A stretch of 64,000 bases of DNA from Palaemon carinicauda (taxonomy: Eukaryota > Arthropoda > Malacostraca > Decapoda > Palaemonidae): positions 48,491,553 through 48,555,552 of the forward strand of contig NC_090751.1 of the NCBI RefSeq assembly GCF_036898095.1, in the 5' to 3' direction. The notes below the pieces were generated by a model that was not told where the DNA came from, did not search any database, and saw nothing but the letters and a program-made list of their open reading frames with translations. Shown one piece after another: positions 57,322-64,000 of the stretch; positions within the stretch are counted from its first letter, which is position 1, and every line of letters begins with the position of its first letter. A program made the translations under genes and the position numbers.

Positions 57322-58104
57322 TTTTATCATGCAAATTCGAAACTTTCCACAAGTCTACTAGGACTCATCCCTGCTGGGGGGGCATGAAGCAGTAAAATAG
57401 TAGATGCTCAGCTGAAGTGACATATACCGATAATGTCACAGGTTTTTTGGGTCATTAGACCAAAGGAATATTGACTAGAAGTCGAAGGCACTACTGAGGG
57501 GAAAAAATCCATGATACATTAATACTCTCGTACACTTCCATCAGGACGACATGGCCTGAGCCCAAAAAACAGATTTTGAGCGAAGCGAAAAATCTATTTT
57601 TAGGTGAGATAGCCATGTCGGCCTGATGGACCCGCCCTTTGTTCTCTATAAGGCCTTAGCAGGCCCCCTCCCGATCTTACTGTATCATGGGGGCTGGTCT
57701 TAACACTAAAAGGAATGGAGTTGGCGGGCGGTGATGACGTCAGCCAAGATGGCGTCGCATATGACTTCATCCTAATACCCATAACAGTAACGGAGGAGGA
57801 GAACTTTGTAACGACTCCTCCCATATCTTGCCACCAATTCCCCCCTCGAAGCGTAAACGCTATGTGGGGTGCAGATAGCTATGTGGCGTGTCAAGACTTC
57901 GTCCCCTGTTATTATGCGATATCCTAAAGGACAACCTTAAGGGAACTCGCGCCAGAAGTTAGAATTCTGGAAACCTTTAGTTTAATTCTCTGGGAATATC
58001 CACTGTAGTCATATATACCCTTAGGAAACTACTAAAGGAACCTTCCATCACGACAACATGGCTATCTCACCCAAAATTAGATTTTTTGCTTCGCTCAAAA
58101 TCCG
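57322..58104 (+). mobile_element. Element E, right end with its own ICR
   Basis: Starts in the 3' UTR of a DIRS copy (the GGGGGGGCATGAAGC block corresponds to GGGGGGCAGGAAGC after each YR). It has an ICR at 57,534-57,630 and a right inverted repeat ending TCCG at 58,104. The repeat carries GCGGGCGGTGATGACGTCAG, matching only the left end at 33,056-33,982. Its gag, pol and YR are not between the two ends and must have been lost. Confidence 0.7.
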
Positions 58105-58570
58105 TTTTTCTTTCCTTTCAATAAACACATGCCCTCAGTGAAGGAATGGCATATTCTAGCAGTAAGAGGTAAGAAGCCCAGAACTGACAAACCAGTCTCT
58201 CTGACCCTTTCAAACGTTCTCCACATTTTTATCATGGCACACTAAGATGTAGCCTATTCCCCTCGATTTTTGTTAGCCATTACTATGGAGTATTCAAGAG
58301 AATTGTTTCTGTGAGATCATGATCCACATTCTCTTTGCGTATTCTGTCAAGGGAAATACTGTAATCTAAATAACTATTGTGAAGTGTGTGCTGACCTCAC
58401 AATACTTATCATGGAAAAATATACTGTATTTTGATAGTTGCCAATAAAATTGAAATTCACAGTACTAAAGGCACCTTGCTTTTAGCAGCGGAAAATTCAG
58501 GCAAGTTTAGGCTATCTTCAGTATTGCGAGGATCAAGACTATGACACATCTCCACTTTAGATAATTCACA
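58105..58570. other. Non-coding flank of the nested array
   Basis: AT-rich, no frame, no repeat recognised. Confidence 0.4.
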
Positions 58571-58850
58571 TTTTTGGGCTCAGCCATGTCGTCCTGATGG
58601 CAGGTTCCTTTAGGCAGCTTTCTAAGGGATATTTGGCTACAGTGATACTCCCAGAGAATTGACCATAGGTCTCCAGAATTCCAACTCCTGGCGCGAGTAT
58701 CCTTAATATAACTGTTAAGGATATCGCATAATAGCAGGGGATGTATTTCTTGATACGACACATAGCAATCTTCACCCCGAATAGTGTTTTCGCTTTGAGG
58801 GGGAAGAGTGGCGAAAATGAAGGGGAGCCGTTATCAAGGTTACCTGGTGG
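58571..58850 (+). repeat. Element H: solo left inverted repeat of a DIRS copy
   Basis: TTTTTGGGCTCAGCCATGTCG, then CCTGATGGCAGGTTCC and the conserved CAGAATTCCAACTCCTGGCG and TATCGCATAATAGCAGGGG blocks. It is more diverged than the ends of A-E and stops where the Penelope-like element begins. Confidence 0.75.
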
Positions 58851-60128
58851 ATTTTCCTGTAGAATTTAAGCCTTTTCTGTACCGTCGATATGTAGACGAT
58901 ACATTTTTACTTTTCAAAAATCTAGATCACATAAGCCAGTTTTAGATTATTCAAATACAGTACAAAGCATCGTAACATAAGATTTACGAAAGAAAATGAA
59001 CAGGATGATACTTTGCCTTTTCTCGATGTCATGGTCTCTCGGAAACATAATACCTTTGAGACCTCAGTATTTCGAAAAAAACACTTTTACGGGACTAAGC
59101 ACTCATTTTTTAAGCTCAGAACCAAAAATCTACAAAATTAATTCGATAAAGACACTGTTATATAGATGTTATCATGTATGTTCAACTTATCTGGGGTTTC
59201 ATGAGAAGGAAAATTTTCTAAAATAATTTTTTATTACCGATGGGTTCCCTCTGAACCTCTATTATAATCAAGTCAAGAAGTTTTTAGATAAAATTTACAG
59301 TCAAAATTTAACAATTCAAACAGTCAATAAGAAAAAGTTATATGTCTCCTTTCCGTACTATGGTTATGTTTCGGAGAGACTAAGAACAGAGGTTACGAGT
59401 GTTGTGGGGAAATGTTATCCCCACATATATTTAAAACTAATTTTTACAAACAAGTTCTCAGTTGGCTCACTGTTTAAATATAAGGAGAGTCTACCTACTC
59501 CCTTGTGTTCCGGTGTCATATACTCTTTTCAATGTGCACTCTGTAATGAGTGCTACACTGAAAGCACATCTAGACAGCTTCAGTGTAGGATTTCGAAGCA
59601 CATGGGGAGATCGATACGAACCAATATACCGTTAAGTAAGAAACCAATTTCAGCTATTCATGACCACGCATTTAAATCTGGTCATGCTATTTCTAAGGAA
59701 AATTTCAAAATTACGGACAGACATAGTAACGTCAGCCAGCTGAGAATCTTGGAGTCTTTATATATTTTTAAGACAAAACCAAGCTTGAATGAGGGCTTAC
59801 CTGTTCAGATACCGGTGACCCATTGATCCGTTTGGTCTGTGGGTTGCTGGTCTGGATGGGTGGTCATCATTTCCTGCGGGTGACTAGGTATATTAGTTAT
59901 TGAGTATTTTATATAGTTATATTTTAAGGTTTTACAGTATGTTCCTTGATTGGTTGATTTTAGAGCTAGTTGATCAATTCATGAAAGTGTATGTTCCTAA
60001 CTATGTACTTAGGGTGATTTTATTAATTTTATTAATTTTACATATGATAATTGCAGATAGGCTAAAGATGACATAAGTTATGTCAAAAGCTCCCGAATAA
60101 AGATGATAGCAGCATTGACTATTTTATT
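58851..60128 (+). mobile_element. Penelope-like retroelement, 5'-truncated
   Basis: The sequence switches from a DIRS end to the middle of a Penelope-type RT at about 58,851. It continues through a GIY-YIG-type nuclease and a short 3' UTR (GCTCCCGAATAAAGATG near 60,100). Confidence 0.8.
58860..59826 (+). pseudogene. Penelope-like RT end and GIY-YIG endonuclease (broken)
   Basis: The RT catalytic box YRRYVDDTFLLF is at 58,880-58,915. A frameshift follows near 58,943, then LPFLDVMVSRK and a Lys-rich thumb, with further shifts near 59,075 and 59,220. From about 59,235 the frame is open: YYNQVKKFLDKIYSQ, FPYYGYVSERLR, then the nuclease CSGVIYSFQCALCNECYTES, SRQLQCRISKHMGRS and the end LRILESLYIFKTKPSLNEG. 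The GIY half is recognisable as VIY. The second half, normally Y-x-G, reads YTEST, so the key Gly is Glu. The protein pairs an RT with a nicking enzyme. This copy cannot be active. Confidence 0.8.
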
Positions 60129-60239
60129 CCTACTTAAATTTTGATTCATATATAATATTTATATATTACATATATACTGTATATATATGCAGTATATAAT
60201 ATATATAATGTATGTATATATACAGCATATATATAATAT

Positions 60240-61040
<801 letters not shown>

Positions 61041-62065
61041 AGCTACCGACTTGTAACAACCTAAACCATTGTTGACATCTAGTTAAAAAATTTAAAGCCA
61101 TACTCCAGCATCGCTGTTATCATTACTCCTAAGTAAAGAATGGGGATTTGTATTTGTGTAAGAACAAATATATATTTCTATTCTTTGGTATTTCTTTTCT
61201 TGATGGTGAGTAAACTATATTTTACAATAATAAATATTCCCTAAATTTGTATGTAAATATCTAAAAACTTGAGTAATGCATAGCAATAGATGAAACCTTA
61301 TGTAAATGTTTTTCATTAATTCATCTGAACACAAAAACTATTTTAGATTGGTGTTTGAATTTAATTTCTATATTTAACTGAAGAATATTTTTTTTTCTAT
61401 TCGTTGATTTACCATGTATAAATCTTTTACATTTGAATCATAAATGAAAACTACATACAAAAAAAGTTTCTCAGTAAAATCGGAATTATGTAAACGAATA
61501 ATTTCAATCAATCATTTAAAGTGACTTTAAATGTCCAAGTTAAAGACTTCATTAAGGTCTCAATTTAAAAAAAGAATAACCGAATGTTAGTCAACAATTT
61601 GTATATAAACGCTACCACATAATGGAATATCAAAATAAAAGAGTTGAAATCCAGAAACAACGGAAAAGATTTTATAGTCGTACAGAAATGGCATTTACAA
61701 GAATACGGTAATTTCAAAAACCAATATATATTTTCTAATGTTTAGCTGAACATGAAAGCTTTCTAATAATATATAGTTTCCCACATTTGGTAAATATTAT
61801 GTGGTGCGTAAAATATAACAGAAGAGGAAAAGCAACTTTTAAATTTTGTCTAAACTGACTGCGAGAATACACATGCAATTAAGTTAATTGAAATAGTTTC
61901 TAAGACTTTAAATCTAACATCAGTGTGTTCACTTTGGTTTCATACTACAGCTAAATAAATACATAATAAAAATTTCCCAAAATTATACAAAAAATAGTTA
62001 AAAAAAAAAATAACCATATACCTGGTATCAAATGTTGCAGTCATGGACAAAACAAATAAGTAATA

Positions 62066-62069
<4 letters not shown>
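61041..62069. other. AT-rich non-coding DNA with a decayed G/F-type terminus
   Basis: 61,125-61,175 has CTAAGTAAAGAATGGGGATT and GTGTAAGAACAAAT, resembling the terminal repeat near 32,450. I see no gene in the rest. Confidence 0.4.

Positions 62070-62147
<78 letters not shown>
62070..62147. repeat. (AT)n microsatellite
   Basis: About 39 uninterrupted AT units. Confidence 0.98.
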
Positions 62148-62153
<6 letters not shown>

Positions 62154-62616
62154 ATTTTAAAATATTTTCAAGCAAAGTAAAAAAAAAAAAAAACAATGAA
62201 CTAGCATCACCAACCTTTTATCTTGACCCTTCAGGATTTTTATTTTCCTCCCTTTTCAGATGTGATTTTGAAGGCCCTTGCATTTTCTGTAAGGGGAGGG
62301 ACATAGGCAGCGTTTAGGCTTTTTTTTCTGGCCGTCTAGCCCATCTTAATGGACTTGGGCATAGAGGACCAATACTTCTGCTTAGAGTGGTACTTCTGGA
62401 ATCAAGTCATGCTTTGAGTGGCATTTCCGGAAACAGTCAACAGGACGTAGGAGGTATCTTGCACGTTGAGCACTAAAAAGCCGTGTCACACTATATGACA
62501 ATGATGGACACACGACATCAAACGATCTCGATAATCGTGAACGGTCCTGCAGGAGAAAGATGTAGAGTCTATTATTATTATCTATAATTATTAATCATTG
62601 TTATTTATCACTGTCA
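62148..62616. other. Unrecognised non-coding sequence
   Basis: No frame and no repeat match within the window. Confidence 0.35.
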
Positions 62617-62692
62617 TCATTATTATTATTATTATTATTCTTATTATTATTATTATTATTATTATTATTTATTGGGCTATTATTATTATTAC
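62617..62692 (-). repeat. (ATT)n tract, 3' tail of the adjoining LINE
   Basis: ATT units with few interruptions, directly next to CTAGCCAAGCTACAACCC, the reproducible 3' end of the LINE on the minus strand. Its RNA would end in (TAA)n. Confidence 0.85.
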
Positions 62693-64000
62693 TAGCCAAG
62701 CTACAACCCTAGTTGGAAAAGCAGGAAGCTATAATTCATGTCCAAGGGCTCCAACAGGAAAAATAGCCCACTAAAAAAGAAAATAAGGATATAAAAAAAA
62801 ATACATGAGAAGTAATGAACGATTAAATAACATGTTTTAAGAACAATAACTACTGTTTATTCAAATAAATCTTCTATATGTAAACTACAAAAAGAGACTT
62901 ATGTAAGCCTGTTCCGCAGAAAAACATTTGCAAGTTTGAACATCCACCGATTCAACTACATGATTAAGAAGATCATTCCACATCTCGGTCATAGAAGAAA
63001 ACTTCTACATTACTGTGTATTATTCAGCCTCGTGGTGGAGAAGGCATGACTATTAGAATTAACTGTATACCTAGTACAATAAACAAGATGGTACTGTCCG
63101 GGATGATCTGAATGCAATGAATGATCAGAATTATGAAAAATCTTATGCAATATGCATAACAAACAAACTGAATGACGGTGCCAGATTAATATCTCGATGA
63201 GGACTATGTAATTTAATAGACCATAAGATGAGATTCAGCAGCTGAAGGCCAGACATGAGAACAGTACTCGACCTACTTACAATCATACTTTGAGTTTTAT
63301 TAGGGTTCAACTTCATGCCCAATAATTTGCACCATGTGCTAATTCTAGCTACATCTCTACTAAGAGATTCATGAATTGATGCAAAGAGAGTTAACAACTA
63401 CATGCGCAACGAGCTTGTTTCTAGGCCACACAACATGTCATGTATATATAAAACGAAAAGTAATCAGTCAAGATCACTACCCTGAAGAACACCAGATATC
63501 ACATTCTTGTACTCACTATGGTGTCCATCAACAATTCCTCTTTGTGATTTATAACTTAAAATTCAATAATGAGGCAAAGAAAACATCCACCTACTCCCAA
63601 CTGTTTTAGTTTAAAAAACAAAGGCCTCATGATTAACACAAAGGCAGGATTAAAATCAAGGCTAGTCATACGAACTTCAAGATCTGACCAAAATCAAAGG
63701 ATTTTTGTGCAGTATTGGAGATTGTAAGAAGGGCATCACATGCTCTAAGGCCTTTACAAAAGCCAAATTGCAAACTTAGGAATAAATGATTACCTTCAGT
63801 ATACCTATTTAGACGTTTTGCCAAAATACGGTCAAAATCTTTACATATGGGAGTTATGGAAGTGGGATGGTAATCAACTGGACTTGAGGTACTTCAAACC
63901 TATTTACATAATGGAGTAACATTAATAATTCTCCAATAAGTGCTAAAAGAACCTCTTCTTGCTAACTTGTGGAAAATAACAGATAACTTAGAAGCTAAAA
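62693..64000 (-). mobile_element. 3' part of a second LINE family, running off the window
   Basis: On the minus strand, from 64,000 inward, the RT reads LQFGFCKGLRACDALLTIS near 63,770-63,715. The region of the catalytic box follows (63,400-63,430), then DVARISTWCKLLGMKLNPNK near 63,345-63,290. A non-coding 3' region and the (TAA)n tail close it. Stops and shifts are frequent. Confidence 0.8.
63143..63900 (-). pseudogene. Reverse transcriptase remnant of the second LINE
   Basis: Conserved fragments in the right order (DYHPTSITPICKDFDRILAKR, FGFCKGLRACDALL, ISTWCKLLGMKLNPNKTQS). Where YADD is expected, after KLVA, this copy reads HVVV (63,395-63,415), so both catalytic Asp residues are lost. 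Confidence 0.75.

Noticed and set aside
33056..58104. The repeated CATCAGGACG units as a CRISPR-like or satellite array
   Set aside because: Spacing is irregular and each unit coincides with a DIRS end or ICR.
22043..58104. An endogenous virus or LTR retrovirus
   Set aside because: There are no LTRs, protease, envelope or integrase. A tyrosine recombinase with inverted repeats and an ICR identifies DIRS elements.
62617..62692. The ATT tract as a possible regulatory or scaffold-attachment site
   Set aside because: Its position next to a fixed LINE 3' end explains it as a retrotransposon tail.

Overview
The window is eukaryotic and almost certainly from an arthropod. It has long AT-rich non-coding stretches, a canonical splice acceptor, (AT)n, (GT)n, (GA)n and (ATT)n microsatellites, and a very heavy load of decayed retrotransposons. 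Several repeats (a LINE tail built on TTGAA, a LINE tail built on ATT, and DIRS-type elements whose ends carry a CATCAGGACG motif) look like families I associate with decapod crustaceans, probably shrimp or prawn. That taxonomic reading is from memory and is inference. I see no bacterial genes, rRNA, convincing tRNA or CRISPR.

Layout. 1-1,331 is intron-like sequence with a decayed LINE fragment. 1,332-1,580 is the last coding exon of a host gene (Ser/Arg-rich C-terminus), and it is the only host gene I can support. 1,581-8,540 is AT-rich 3' UTR or intergenic DNA. 8,541-19,146 is a badly decayed DIRS-like element on the minus strand (element G). It is split by a full-length LINE of the APE-RT-RNase H type (10,063-16,644) with a 13-bp target-site duplication, a two-ORF layout and only one evident frameshift in ORF2. 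19,147-22,042 holds a second decayed DIRS-like element on the plus strand (F) with an RNase H end and a tyrosine recombinase. 

22,043-58,104 is a nest of one DIRS family, all on the plus strand: A (22,043-31,116, inserted in the terminal repeat of F); outer element E (ends at 33,056-33,982 and 57,322-58,104); inside E, element C (33,983-34,473 plus 43,378-51,404), itself split by B (34,474-43,377); and a 5'-truncated copy D (51,405-57,321). Where complete, each copy has a left inverted terminal repeat, a GC-rich leader full of CCGG motifs, an intron-like segment, gag, reverse transcriptase plus RNase H (pol), a tyrosine recombinase (YR), a polyadenylation signal, an internal complementary region (ICR) and a right inverted repeat. 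Gag, pol and YR are read in three different frames (+1, then -1) with long overlaps in all four copies. All four carry frameshifts and stops, so none looks autonomous as it stands. 

58,571-64,000 holds a solo DIRS left end, a truncated Penelope-like element (RT plus GIY-YIG nuclease), an RTE-type LINE fragment with an (AT)n tract inside its reading frame, further microsatellites, and the 3' end of another LINE on the minus strand running off the window.

How the parts work together: in the DIRS family, Gag should package the RNA, RT and RNase H copy it, the ICR allows a circle to form by pairing with both ends, and the YR inserts the circle without the target duplications an integrase would make. 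The LINEs instead use a nicking endonuclease and target-primed reverse transcription, which fits the 13-bp duplication seen here.
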